DNA of 64,000 bases, from the NCBI GenBank assembly GCA_023382595.1, contig JAHDWB010000001.1, positions 1,240,001 through 1,304,000 of the forward strand. The letters run 5' to 3'. Below are positions 52,721 to 61,651 of the stretch, one piece after another (the first letter of the stretch is position 1; every line of letters begins with the position of its first letter). Source of the stretch: Anaerolineales bacterium. Lineage in GTDB: Bacteria; Chloroflexota; Anaerolineae; Anaerolineales; Villigracilaceae. The notes under the pieces were generated by a model, which was not told the DNA's origin, did not search any database, and saw only the letters and a list, made by a program, of their open reading frames with translations. Position numbers and translations under genes: made by a program.

Positions 52721-53479
52721 TCACATTTTTACCGGATTACTCAACTTCCCCAGCCCTTCGATCTCCACTTCCACCACATCGCCGTTCTTCAACTCGCCCA
52801 CGCCTGCGGGTGTGCCGGTGAGAATCAGGTCGCCGGGTTCCAGCGTCATCACGGACGAGATGTACGCGATCAGTGTGCCGACGTTGAAGACCATGTCCCG
52901 TGTGGACGCCATCTGCCGCATCTGCCCGTTGACGCGGCAGGTCACGACCGCATCGGACGGGTCGAAGTCGGTGTCGATCCACGGACCGAAGGGACAGAAG
53001 GTGTCAAAGCCTTTGGCGCGCGTCCATTGACCGTCGGTCTTTTGCAGGTCGCGGGCGGTGATGTCATTGCCGATGGTGTAGCCGAAGATGTATTCCTTCG
53101 CGTTCTCGGCGGTAACGTCCCTGGCGCGTTTACCGATCACTGCCGCCAGTTCGCCTTCATGTTCCACCTGCTTCGACTGCGGCGGCAGGACGATGGTCCC
53201 GCCGGTGGGGATGATGGAAGACGGCGGTTTGAAAAAGATGAGCGGCACTTTGGGGACTTCGTTACCCAATTCTTTTGCATGTTCGACGTAATTGCGCCCC
53301 ACGCACACGATCTTGCTTGGCTCGCAGGGAGCCAGCAGTTTCAACTCCTTGAGCGGAGTCCGCGCTTCGCGGCGGCGGAATTCGCCGTAGATGTTGCCCT
53401 GGATTTCGCCGATCTTGTCTTCCAGCATCCAGCCGTAGGTGGGGATGCCCTCATTATTCTGATAACGGACAATAAGCAT
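52721..53479 (-). CDS. Fumarylacetoacetate hydrolase family protein
   Basis: 252 residues. The FAH metal site appears as [18 protein letters not shown] (about 54-71), [33 protein letters not shown] with the Glu ligands, and [15 protein letters not shown]; the C-terminal [18 protein letters not shown] is universal in the family. Such enzymes hydrolyse, decarboxylate or tautomerise oxo-acids (HpcE, oxaloacetate tautomerase). Exact reaction unknown. Confidence 0.9.
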   Translation of the reverse strand: MLIVRYQNNEGIPTYGWMLEDKIGEIQGNIYGEFRRREARTPLKELKLLAPCEPSKIVCVGRNYVEHAKELGNEVPKVPLIFFKPPSSIIPTGGTIVLPPQSKQVEHEGELAAVIGKRARDVTAENAKEYIFGYTIGNDITARDLQKTDGQWTRAKGFDTFCPFGPWIDTDFDPSDAVVTCRVNGQMRQMASTRDMVFNVGTLIAYISSVMTLEPGDLILTGTPAGVGELKNGDVVEVEIEGLGKLSNPVKM

Positions 53480-53501
53480 ACTGATTCCTTTTGTATCAAG
53501 C

Positions 53502-53624
53502 CCGGTGATTGAGTAGAGCGGGCGTTCGTCTCGCTCGTATCGAAATCACCAGTATCTGGAAATCGTAATCTTCTTGTCAAACTGGTGGTTTCGATACGCT
53601 GCTTTGCGGCTACTCAACCACCGG
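53502..53624. repeat. GGTTGAGTAG / GTATCGAAACC inverted-repeat element
   Basis: CCGGTGATTGAGTAGAGCGG...GCTCGTATCGAAATCACC, AT-rich middle, GGTGGTTTCGATACGCTGC...GGCTACTCAACCACCGG. Lies between the FAH-family gene and folK. Confidence 0.85.
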
Positions 53625-53630
53625 CTTGCC

Positions 53631-54116
53631 TCACTTCCCTTTATATTCCACGATCTCCAGCCGGTCCACATCCAGCAATAGTTCACTGACCGGCTTGCCC
53701 AGCACGGGATGCACCAGATCCGGGGCGATGTCGTTCAATGGAACAAGGACAAATGCCCGTTGGTGCAGACGCGGATGCGGGATCGAAAGCGGCTCGGAAT
53801 CCAGGATCAGGTCATCGTAGAACAGGATGTCCATATCGATCAGGCGCGGACCGTTCTGGAAACTTGGCTCGCGTCCCAGCGCAGTCTCGAGGCGCTTCAA
53901 ATGTCCGAGCAATGCGTCCGCTTCCAGATAGGTTTCCGCCATCACCACCTGGTTCAGGAACGCAGGCTGGTTGGCGTATCCCCAGGGCGGGGTTTCGTAC
54001 ACCGGCGATTTCTTCTTCACCGTCATTTGCGGCGCAAGGTTCGAGATCGCGTTCTTCAAATTGGCAAGGCGGCTGCCCATGTTACTGCCCAAGGCAATAT
54101 AAACAGTATGCACCAT
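53631..54116 (-). CDS. folK: 2-amino-4-hydroxy-6-hydroxymethyldihydropteridine pyrophosphokinase
   Basis: 161 residues. YIALGSNMGSRLANL at the start, PPWGYANQPAFLNQVV, then GREPSFQNGPRLIDMDILFYDDLILDSEPLSIPHPRLHQRAFVLVPL split over two conserved blocks: all HPPK hallmarks with both metal Asp residues. Supplies the substrate for FolP (21564-22451). Confidence 0.96.
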   Translation of the reverse strand: MVHTVYIALGSNMGSRLANLKNAISNLAPQMTVKKKSPVYETPPWGYANQPAFLNQVVMAETYLEADALLGHLKRLETALGREPSFQNGPRLIDMDILFYDDLILDSEPLSIPHPRLHQRAFVLVPLNDIAPDLVHPVLGKPVSELLLDVDRLEIVEYKGK

Positions 54117-54123
54117 GTCATCC

Positions 54124-54963
54124 TCACATGTCGTGTTCGTCGAAGTGTTCCACCACGTCCGCGGCGAGCCACTCTTCGATGGTCGGGTGTTCGAACGCGC
54201 TTTCGGGTAGTCCGCGCACCAGTTCGATCATCTCCAACCGCTTCTGCTCGAACAGCGTCCGCAACTCATCGCTGCCCATGCCCTGATATTTTGCCACGAT
54301 TTCCGCGTTGTAGGCATCGGTATCCGCCGGACCGGCATATACAAAACCGGGATCGTTCAACGCGCCCTTCACCGCCGCCACACCTTCATCCCACCATGCA
54401 ACCACATGCGCCAGCATGTCCTCGAAGCGCGCCTGCCCCTGCTTCCGCAAATAGTCATCCTTCTTTTCCGAAGCTTCGAACTTTGCCACGAACGTCCCCC
54501 ATTCATGCTCAAGCGTGTCCAGCGTCAGGAACTTGCTCAACGCGACCAGATGCTCACGCGCGTGATGGATGAAGATGCCGTTGATGCGCCCCTGAATACG
54601 CTTGTCGTTGAACGCCGCCTCGTTCACGGACCTCAAATCTGCTGCGGCTTTCTGACGCGTTCTCTCAAAGTGAGCCAAAAACTCCGCCTCGTCCCAATCC
54701 TTGTATTTCGCCACCGCCTCGGCGTTGAAGGCATCGAAATTGTATTTCTTGCGCTCGAATTCGCGGTTTTCAGCAATCGCCAGAATGACCGGCATGACGT
54801 CCTCCCACCATGCCAGAATGTGCGCCAGCATGTCGCGGAACTGGTCATATCCCTGCCTGCGAACGCGCTGCGAGCCGTCCAGTTTCGGCAGGCGGTTGAA
54901 ACGCTCGATGTACGTCGCCCATTCGATCTCAAGAAAATCCAGTGTGCGTTGTTTGTAGCTCAT
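54124..54963 (-). CDS. Tandem ClbS/DfsB-like four-helix protein (DUF1706)
   Basis: 279 residues made of two copies of the same domain. Each has a W-x-x-Y/F start (FLEIEWATYIERFNRLP; TLEHEWGTFVAKFEASE), a GQ-x-x-F-x-DMLAHxxAWW core (QFRDMLAHILAWWEDVMP; RFEDMLAHVVAWWDEGVA) and an E-x-x-R-x-x-A segment. ClbS hydrolyses the colibactin cyclopropane and related DfsB proteins are DinB-like; a self-protection or detoxification role is possible. Fused tandem copies are less usual. Seven nt from folK. Confidence 0.85.
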   Translation of the reverse strand: MSYKQRTLDFLEIEWATYIERFNRLPKLDGSQRVRRQGYDQFRDMLAHILAWWEDVMPVILAIAENREFERKKYNFDAFNAEAVAKYKDWDEAEFLAHFERTRQKAAADLRSVNEAAFNDKRIQGRINGIFIHHAREHLVALSKFLTLDTLEHEWGTFVAKFEASEKKDDYLRKQGQARFEDMLAHVVAWWDEGVAAVKGALNDPGFVYAGPADTDAYNAEIVAKYQGMGSDELRTLFEQKRLEMIELVRGLPESAFEHPTIEEWLAADVVEHFDEHDM

Positions 54964-55014
54964 TGTTATTCTCCATTATTTACCACGAAGGGTCACAAAG
55001 GAAAACCTTTGTGG

Positions 55015-55515
55015 CTAAGAATTCTTTTCAAATAATTCCACAACTTCCACATCCCCCAACACCCGCAACAGATCCGCACTCTTCATGATGATGGCTGTAT
55101 TGCGGACTCCCGACCCGATGGAGATTTCATCCTCTTTCAGGACACCTGCCTCGACCATAACCCTCACCCTTCGACTGCGCTCAGGGCTAGCCTGCTTCGC
55201 CATCCCAAACGGACACACCGTCCCAATGCGGTAACCGGTCACTGCCAGCACTTCGTCCTCCGTCGCCATTGTGATGCGTGAACGACCGAGAAGTTTCCGC
55301 AAAACCTTCCATGAGACCTGCTCCGGTCCCGCCACAAGGACGAGCGCATATTCATCCTCCGTCACGCGGAAGAGAATGGAGCGCACCACCTGCGCGGGGC
55401 GTTGATTCCGCTCGCGCGCGGCTTGCTCGAACGACTCCACCGAACCTTCGTGTTGGAAGAGCGTGTGCGGCACGCCTAATTTTTCCAGCGCAATGCTGGC
55501 GGGAGGTCGGTCCAT
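55015..55515 (-). CDS. YbaK/ProX-type aminoacyl-tRNA deacylase family protein
   Basis: 166 residues. ALEKLGVPHTLFQHEGSVES at the N-terminus, QVVRSILFRVTEDEYALVLV with the key Lys replaced by Arg (VVRSILF rather than VVKTLL), and FGMAKQASPE, IGSGVRNTAI near the C-terminus. The Lys-to-Arg change at the usual catalytic position may affect deacylase activity. It stops directly against the endonuclease gene (TGA/ATG spacing of zero). Confidence 0.8.
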   Translation of the reverse strand: MDRPPASIALEKLGVPHTLFQHEGSVESFEQAARERNQRPAQVVRSILFRVTEDEYALVLVAGPEQVSWKVLRKLLGRSRITMATEDEVLAVTGYRIGTVCPFGMAKQASPERSRRVRVMVEAGVLKEDEISIGSGVRNTAIIMKSADLLRVLGDVEVVELFEKNS

Positions 55516-56181
55516 TTATTTCGTCTTTTCTTTATACTCGCACAACTCCCTGACCGGGCATTGCGGACAAAGCGGTTTCCTTGCATGGCACACTTCACGT
55601 CCCAGACGGATGATGTTCAAGTGCGCGGCGTAGTAGGTTTCGGGCGGGAAGACCGCTTCCAGATGCGGATGCGCCTGCTCGACGGTCATCTTCTCCGGGC
55701 GGAGTCCGATGCGACCCGTCACGCGGTAGACGTGCGTATCCACCGGGAAGGCGGGTCGCCCCAGTGAAAAGCACAACACGATGGCGGCGGTCTTCGGTCC
55801 CACGCCGTTGAACTTCGTCAGCCAATTCCGCGCTTCTTCGAGAGGCATGTCGGCGAGGAATTGCAGGTCGAGCGCCCCGCGTTCCTTCGTGATCTCGCGC
55901 AATACCTGCTGAATGCGCGGACCTTTTTGATTCGCAAGTCCCGCCGACCTGATGGCGTCAATGACATCCTTTTCCTTCGCGTCGCGCACCGCTTCCCATG
56001 TGGGAAATTTCGCGCGCAGGGCGTCGAAGGCGCGATCGCGGTTGACATCGTTGGTGTTCTGCGAAAGGATGGTCGAGACCAGTTCATCGATGGCGGGCAA
56101 TGGGTTGCGCCAGATCGGCTCGCCGAAAACTTTCATCAGTGTTTCGTGGATCTTGATCGCGCGGGTTTGGAGTTTTTTCAT
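55516..56181 (-). CDS. Endonuclease III-like DNA glycosylase/AP lyase
   Basis: 221 residues. HhH motif MPLEEARNWLTKFNGVGPKTAAIVL with the catalytic Lys, the GPD Asp in FPVDTHVYRVTGRIGL, and the C-terminal 4Fe-4S motif C-x6-C-x2-C-x5-C (CHARKPLCPQCPVRELC). Excises oxidised pyrimidines in base-excision repair. It overlaps the asparaginase gene by 4 nt. Confidence 0.93.
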   Translation of the reverse strand: MKKLQTRAIKIHETLMKVFGEPIWRNPLPAIDELVSTILSQNTNDVNRDRAFDALRAKFPTWEAVRDAKEKDVIDAIRSAGLANQKGPRIQQVLREITKERGALDLQFLADMPLEEARNWLTKFNGVGPKTAAIVLCFSLGRPAFPVDTHVYRVTGRIGLRPEKMTVEQAHPHLEAVFPPETYYAAHLNIIRLGREVCHARKPLCPQCPVRELCEYKEKTK

Positions 56182-57233
56182 AGCATAAACACAGGTTGTG
56201 AATTTCCGGTGATGATACCGGCGTAATTCCTTAATATTTTTTCGGGACCAAATTTTGCCAGCGCGTCCAATTGCGCTTCATTCAACACCCCCAACTGACG
56301 GAGGATCTCCAGCGTCACTGCCGGGCGGACGCGCACACTGCGCTCCAATGCATCGTTCAAGCGCGAGGCATCGCCGTCAACGACTTTGAAGGCAATGCCA
56401 ATTCCTTGCTCCCCAATAACGCCGGGCATGATGCCGACGATCTGGAATCCCTCCGCGCCGCGTTTGGTGACGAATTTCCCCTCGCCTGCTTTCATCAATT
56501 CACAATCGAATTCGCCGTGGTTGCTGACCATTTCGGGATGCGCCATCATCGCGGATGCGATCTTTTTGCAGGCGGCGGCGCGAGGTTCGCCGAGTCCGCG
56601 CGGATCGCAGAAGCGCGCCATGCCGAGCGCGGCGTTGAAGAGCGGCATGGCATAGTTCGGCGCGGAACAGCCGTCAATGCCGATTTCGATCCTGGCTTCA
56701 TCGATCATGCACATGTCGGCGAGCGTTTTGAGAATATCCTGTTGGATGGGATGGTCGAGGTCGAGGTAGGTTTCGAGCGGAAGTCCGCGCATTTTTGCGA
56801 ATGCAAGCATGGCGGTGTGTTTGCCGGAACAGTTGTTGAAATTGGGCGTCGGTGTGATGTCCTCCTTGATGACCTGTTTGAGCATTTGCGCGTCGCCGGG
56901 CAAATGCGGTCCGCATTGCAGGAGGTCTTCAGGAATCCCAACTTTCAGCTGCATCCCCTGCACGGTTTGGAGATGCAGGTTCGAGGTCTCGTGGGAGGCG
57001 CAGGCGAGTGCAAGTTCCGCCTGGGTCAGGTTGAAATGGTCCACGCCGCCCTGTTCCACAAAGGGAAGCGCTTGGAATGGTTTGGCAGATGAGCGCAAAA
57101 AGGCGACCGTGTGAGGGTCGCCGTGGGAGTGCAGAAGTTTGCCCGCTGAGTTGACAACCGCAATGGAACCAAAATGAGTCGACTCAACGATATTGCCGCG
57201 CGTCAGCGCGAGGAGAGGTTGCGGATTGGTCAT
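56178..57233 (-). CDS. L-asparaginase II (Rhizobium-type)
   Basis: 351 residues from the ATG at 57233, which overlaps the MBL stop as ATGA. Motifs of the thermolabile AnsA family: TRGNIVESTHFGSIAVVN, FLRSSAKPFQALPFVE with the catalytic SxxK, ASHETSNLHLQTVQ, FNNCSGKHTAMLAF and IGIDGCSAPNYAMPL. Hydrolyses asparagine to aspartate. Not related to the E. coli-type enzyme. Confidence 0.92.
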   Translation of the reverse strand: MTNPQPLLALTRGNIVESTHFGSIAVVNSAGKLLHSHGDPHTVAFLRSSAKPFQALPFVEQGGVDHFNLTQAELALACASHETSNLHLQTVQGMQLKVGIPEDLLQCGPHLPGDAQMLKQVIKEDITPTPNFNNCSGKHTAMLAFAKMRGLPLETYLDLDHPIQQDILKTLADMCMIDEARIEIGIDGCSAPNYAMPLFNAALGMARFCDPRGLGEPRAAACKKIASAMMAHPEMVSNHGEFDCELMKAGEGKFVTKRGAEGFQIVGIMPGVIGEQGIGIAFKVVDGDASRLNDALERSVRVRPAVTLEILRQLGVLNEAQLDALAKFGPEKILRNYAGIITGNSQPVFML

Positions 57234-58090
57234 CAATCCTCATACGGCTGGGTGGAGGCGTGGTGGTGGCGCGAGTTATAGTGGAGCAAGCCATAGCGCA
57301 GGCGCTGGGCAAATTGCTTCTGACGCGCGGCGGGAGCTTTGAACCAGGTCAGCAGCGACGTGACCAGTTTTTCGACCGCAGCCGGATTCGGCTTCTTTGC
57401 CGTCATCTTCTCCAGTTTGTCGTTGATATGTTTCAAGAAATCGTACTGGGATTTGACCGCGTTCGCATTGACAACACCGCCGCGGCTGCTGATGAAGGTG
57501 TATCCTTTGAAGGCAGCATCCTGCAATTCGTTCAGGGATGTCAGCCATGCTTTGAGATTGGAGCCGGCAAGAAATGGCGGTTGGTTCTTCAGGACGGTAT
57601 CGCCAATGAACAGGACCTTTTCCTCCGGCAGATGCACCCAGATGGAACCGTTGGCGGGTCCCGGATGATACTCAAGGAAAACAGCCGCGTCATCCCAGTG
57701 CAGCGTCATCTGGTCGGAGAAGGAGATCTCTGGCGGCGCCCAGCGGACACTGCCAAGCCCGGGGATGGATTCCCAATCGGCACCGGTCTCCTCGCCCTGC
57801 GCTTTGAACGTGCCGGGGCGGATGCGGAAGGTGGAGGCGGTTTTCTCATGCGCAATCACGGTACAGTCCATGGCGCGCGCGCCAAGGGTACGGTCGGGAT
57901 GCGCATCCATGTTGATAAGCACACGCTCCAATCCGCCGCCGAGATTCATAAGAGCGGCACGCCAGGTGCGTGCATCCTCGGGGGAGGGAGGCGCATCGAT
58001 CTGGATCAGTCCGCGTTTTGTGACGATCACTCCCAGCGTAACGCCGGGGAACTGGTCTTCAATGAAGATATTCTTGGTGATTTCCTGCAT
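57233..58090 (-). CDS. MBL-fold protein with degenerate metal site
   Basis: 285 residues. The MBL fold is clear: GVTLGVIVTKRGLIQIDAPP, the loop ERVLINMDAHPDRTLG, YHPGPANGSIWVHLPEEKVLFIGD, and FISSRGGVVN. But the HxHxDH signature reads N60-M-D62-A-H64-P-D, and the last ligand His is Arg203, while His142 and Asp164 remain. It is probably not an ordinary dizinc hydrolase. Coupled by a 4 nt overlap with asparaginase. Confidence 0.8.
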   Translation of the reverse strand: MQEITKNIFIEDQFPGVTLGVIVTKRGLIQIDAPPSPEDARTWRAALMNLGGGLERVLINMDAHPDRTLGARAMDCTVIAHEKTASTFRIRPGTFKAQGEETGADWESIPGLGSVRWAPPEISFSDQMTLHWDDAAVFLEYHPGPANGSIWVHLPEEKVLFIGDTVLKNQPPFLAGSNLKAWLTSLNELQDAAFKGYTFISSRGGVVNANAVKSQYDFLKHINDKLEKMTAKKPNPAAVEKLVTSLLTWFKAPAARQKQFAQRLRYGLLHYNSRHHHASTQPYED

Positions 58091-58220
58091 GGTACTCCTG
58101 AGAACGTGAATTACAGAACTTCAGCGGCTGGCGGAAATTTGCAAGATTTCATGCACCAGGATCGGGCACGCCGAAGTCGCGCTGGTTTAATGTACCGCAA
58201 TTATAACGGATGGTCGTTTT

Positions 58221-60365
58221 TTATCGATCCGGCTTGATGGTCAAGCGCCCTGTCTGGCGTTTGAGTTGTCCGGTCGCCTTCTTCTGCGCCACCGGCAGGG
58301 TCAGCCAGAAGGTGGTACCCTTGTCCACTTCACTTTCCACCCAGATATCGCCGCCATGTCCAAGTACTGCCAGACGGCAAAATGCCAGCCCAACCCCCAA
58401 ACCGCCGGGTCTGTTCTTGCCGCGCACACGCGTGAACTTCTCGAAGATGCGTTCCTGATCCGGCGGTGAAATGCCAAGACCGTTGTCGCGCACCCAGAAC
58501 TTGACGAACACGCCATCGGTGGTCTGTCCGCCAATCTCGACGCGTCCGCCCACCGGCGTGAACTTGATCGCATTCTCCAGCAAGTTGACGAACACGCGGT
58601 AGATCATGTCCACATCCACCCAGATGAGCGGCAGGATGCTGATGGTCTTGACTTCCAGTTTTTGCTGGCGTGCAGCAGCGGACGGTTCCACATCCCGCAG
58701 CGACTCGCGGATCAATTCCAGCGGGTCGACCGAATTCTGGTCTGCCACCTGCTGCCCCGACTCGAGGCGGTTGATATCCAACAGCGAATTCACCAGACGC
58801 TGGATGCGTCCCGTGGAGTTCTTCGCGATATTGAGCATCGAGAGCAGCGTCTCATCGTTCGGCATCAGCGCGCCCATCATTTCCAAACTCGAAACAATGT
58901 TCCCAAGCGGCGAACGCAGGTCATGGAAGATCATGGATGTCATGTCATCACGCAAGGCATCCAGTTCCTTGCGCGCAGTAATATCCCGCAGTATCCACTG
59001 AATGGCGTCCGCCCCGTCGTAATCGACGCGGCGGGCATACACCTCGATGGGGGTTGTTCCGCCATCCTGCCGGTGCAGCACCGACTCATAACGACATTCA
59101 TCCCCGCGCTTGAGCGCTTCGAAATTCAATCCGGTCTTGCCCCAATTGAGTTCATGCAATTGTTCAATGCTGATGGCGTGCAGTTGGTCCACAGCAAAAC
59201 CGCTCAACGCTCCCGCCTGGCGGTTCGCCTCCAGCACCCTGCCTTCCCAATCCGTAAGCAGGATCGTATCCACACTGTCTTCGAACAGGTCACGGTAATG
59301 CTGATGCGCCTTCTGCAGCCGCTTGTACAGTTCCGCATTTTGAATGGTCGTACCGGCGATGCTCCCCAAACCTGCCATCACCACCATTGCGTCCGGGTCG
59401 AACGCGCCAGAGATCGGGTTGATCGCCTCCAGCACGCCGATGACCTTCCCCTGCGATTGGATCGGGGCAATGGCAACCGCCCGCATCTCGATTCCCTCGA
59501 ACTTGTCCACTTCGCCAAAGCGCGAATCCTGCCTGACGGTTGGAACCACCACCCCCTGCTTCTCGCTGACAACCTTGCCTGCCAGCCCCTGTCCCTCTGA
59601 GATGCGCCTGCCCGAAATATTCCCGGAATTACGCCCCGCCGCCGCATGGAAGACCAAATCCTTGTTGCCGTGGTCGATCATAGCCAGCGCCACAGTCTCC
59701 ACCTGCAAAGCCTGCATGGTCTGATTCAAGATGCGGCGCCACACATCCGGCATCTCCAGCGACGTATTGATGGCAGCCGCGCCGTCCGCCAGCGCAGACA
59801 TGACGCGTGCCGTCCGCTGGCTTTCAGTATACAGGCGCGCGTTCAACACCGCCACGCTCGCCTGATCGGCGATCGCCTGCATCAGCTCCAGATGTTCTTC
59901 ATTGAAAGAATTTGGTACAGGGTGTACCAACGTTAAAACCCCCACAAGTCGTTCGCGAGCCATCAGCGGCACGCAGATCGCCGACTTGGCACCGCTCTTC
60001 TCTACTGAATCGTCTTCGCGCCTCAACCAACGGTCATCTTTGCTGGTATCCGGCACGAGGGCTGCCTTGCGGTTTTGAACCACCCATCCGGCGAGCCCTT
60101 TCTCGACGGTTTCACGCAGCTGCTGGGTGGTGTGTTCGTGGAATTGCCGCCCGTACACGATGGTCGCATCCACGGGTTTGCCGGTATCGTCCATCACAAC
60201 GATACTGCCGCGCTCCCCGCCGACGTACTGAATGGCAGCGAATAACAGGCGCTGTAATACTGTGCGAAGGTCAAGTGCTGCAGCGACCTCGCGGCTGACT
60301 CGTACGAGCAGTTCAAGCAGGGGGCGGGTACGTCCTTCGGCCATCATAAACCCATGTGCACGCAT
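58221..60365 (-). CDS. Sensor histidine kinase with tandem GAF and PAS domains
   Basis: 714 residues, soluble. GAF1 (about 20-175, GERGSIVVMDDTG), GAF2 (about 190-345), a short coiled coil, PAS (about 350-465, ILLTDWEGRVLEANRQAG), then HisKA with the phospho-acceptor in SMIFHDLRSPLGNIVSSLEMM, and HATPase_c with N box NLLENAIKFTP, G1 VRDNGLGI, F box FEKFTRV and G2 GGLGVGLAFC. No receiver domain or partner regulator lies nearby. Probably senses a small cytosolic ligand. Confidence 0.93.
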   Translation of the reverse strand: MRAHGFMMAEGRTRPLLELLVRVSREVAAALDLRTVLQRLLFAAIQYVGGERGSIVVMDDTGKPVDATIVYGRQFHEHTTQQLRETVEKGLAGWVVQNRKAALVPDTSKDDRWLRREDDSVEKSGAKSAICVPLMARERLVGVLTLVHPVPNSFNEEHLELMQAIADQASVAVLNARLYTESQRTARVMSALADGAAAINTSLEMPDVWRRILNQTMQALQVETVALAMIDHGNKDLVFHAAAGRNSGNISGRRISEGQGLAGKVVSEKQGVVVPTVRQDSRFGEVDKFEGIEMRAVAIAPIQSQGKVIGVLEAINPISGAFDPDAMVVMAGLGSIAGTTIQNAELYKRLQKAHQHYRDLFEDSVDTILLTDWEGRVLEANRQAGALSGFAVDQLHAISIEQLHELNWGKTGLNFEALKRGDECRYESVLHRQDGGTTPIEVYARRVDYDGADAIQWILRDITARKELDALRDDMTSMIFHDLRSPLGNIVSSLEMMGALMPNDETLLSMLNIAKNSTGRIQRLVNSLLDINRLESGQQVADQNSVDPLELIRESLRDVEPSAAARQQKLEVKTISILPLIWVDVDMIYRVFVNLLENAIKFTPVGGRVEIGGQTTDGVFVKFWVRDNGLGISPPDQERIFEKFTRVRGKNRPGGLGVGLAFCRLAVLGHGGDIWVESEVDKGTTFWLTLPVAQKKATGQLKRQTGRLTIKPDR

Positions 60366-60412
60366 TTAACTCGGCACACATTCAAGTATAGCCCCTTTGG
60401 TACAATTAATCC

Positions 60413-61072
60413 ATGCCTTTTAATCCCCTAAAGGTACAGGCGTTATGCTTCGATGTGGACGGGACATTGAGCGACACCGATGACCTGTATGTAAAAAAAG
60501 TTCTGAAATTCATGCCGCGCTTCCTCTTTAAGGATCCGGATCATGCCGCCCGCCGCTTAATCATGTGGATCGAAGCTCCCGGCAATGCCCTGCTTGGTCT
60601 CGCAGATACGCTTCATCTTGACGATGAAATGGTCGCTGTGATCGACTGGCTGAGTCGTCACCGAAAACTTCAATCGAAGGAATTCCTGCTCATCCCCGGC
60701 GTGGATGAAATGCTCAAACAATTGCATGGACGCTATCCCATGTCTGTTGTCAGCGCGCGGGATGAAAAAGGGACGATGGCATTCCTCGAACGCTTCGATT
60801 TGGTGCAATATTTTGACGCCATCGTCACGGGGCTGTCCGCCCGCCATACCAAGCCGTATCCCGACCCCGTTCTGCTGGCGGCGGAGAAGATGGGCGTGCC
60901 GCCCGAGCATTGCCTGATGATCGGCGACACCACCGTGGACATCCGCGCGGGCACATCCGCGGGGACTCAAACGGTTGGCGTTTTGTGCGGCTTCGGCGAA
61001 GAACCTGAATTAAGAAGATTCGGGGCGGATGTGATCCTGGAAGATACAACGAAATTACTGGAGATATTGTAG
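60413..61072 (+). CDS. HAD-family hydrolase (phosphoglycolate phosphatase-like)
   Basis: 219 residues. Motif I CFDVDGTLSDTDDLY (DxDGT), motif II MSVVSARDEKG (Ser), motif III Lys in RHTKPYPDPVLLAA, and motif IV MIGDTTVDIRAG. The cap is helical, as in Gph/PpaX enzymes. TACAAT at 60401-60406 lies 6 nt before the ATG, indicating a leaderless start. Substrate unknown. Confidence 0.92.
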   Translation: MPFNPLKVQALCFDVDGTLSDTDDLYVKKVLKFMPRFLFKDPDHAARRLIMWIEAPGNALLGLADTLHLDDEMVAVIDWLSRHRKLQSKEFLLIPGVDEMLKQLHGRYPMSVVSARDEKGTMAFLERFDLVQYFDAIVTGLSARHTKPYPDPVLLAAEKMGVPPEHCLMIGDTTVDIRAGTSAGTQTVGVLCGFGEEPELRRFGADVILEDTTKLLEIL

Positions 61073-61081
61073 GGGCGGAAA

Positions 61082-61603
61082 TCAAGACGTTTTTTTAGTT
61101 GATCTTTGAAGATATTCAAGCGCAAAGATTTCCCGCTTCAACCACTGGGGCGGATTTTTTGTATCAAGTAACAACCTGTTCTTTTCAATTGCGTCTTTTA
61201 TGTCTATCCACACTGGCTGAAATCCAAGATCATGTTCGTAATCATCCAAAATTTGTACCCCAAAATCATCCCCTATTTGGCAAAAATAGTAATAGGATGA
61301 CATTTTGAATAGATTGTATTCGGGCTCTTTCGCAACATCATATTCGATGATTACGCCCAATTCGTCATCCACGCTGAGCAGGGTTGCACCGCATTCTTCC
61401 AGCAATTCACGGGCAAGCACGTGTTCGTGGGTTTCGTCCGCGTCAACACCGCCGCCGGGGAATTTGTAATCGCCGACATTGGCAGAATAGACCATTAACA
61501 ATTTCAGTCCGCGCAGGATGACGGCACGCACGGCTGTCCGATGGATGGTTTTACCGCTGACATCCAAGTCTTCCGTTCGGTATATCTCGGTGAGAATTTT
61601 CAT
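61082..61603 (-). CDS. NUDIX hydrolase
   Basis: 173 residues. The Nudix box is complete: GGGVDADETHEHVLARELLEECG (G-x5-E-x7-REUxEE-x-G) at about 53-75. A preceding strand AVRAVILRGLKLLMVYSANVG and a later acidic strand LGVIIEYDV complete the fold. Substrate unknown. Convergent with the HAD gene. Confidence 0.9.
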   Translation of the reverse strand: MKILTEIYRTEDLDVSGKTIHRTAVRAVILRGLKLLMVYSANVGDYKFPGGGVDADETHEHVLARELLEECGATLLSVDDELGVIIEYDVAKEPEYNLFKMSSYYYFCQIGDDFGVQILDDYEHDLGFQPVWIDIKDAIEKNRLLLDTKNPPQWLKREIFALEYLQRSTKKTS

Positions 61604-61651
61604 GGCAGATAAATCAACTTGGGCGCGATATATATCGCGCCCAAAGGGTAT

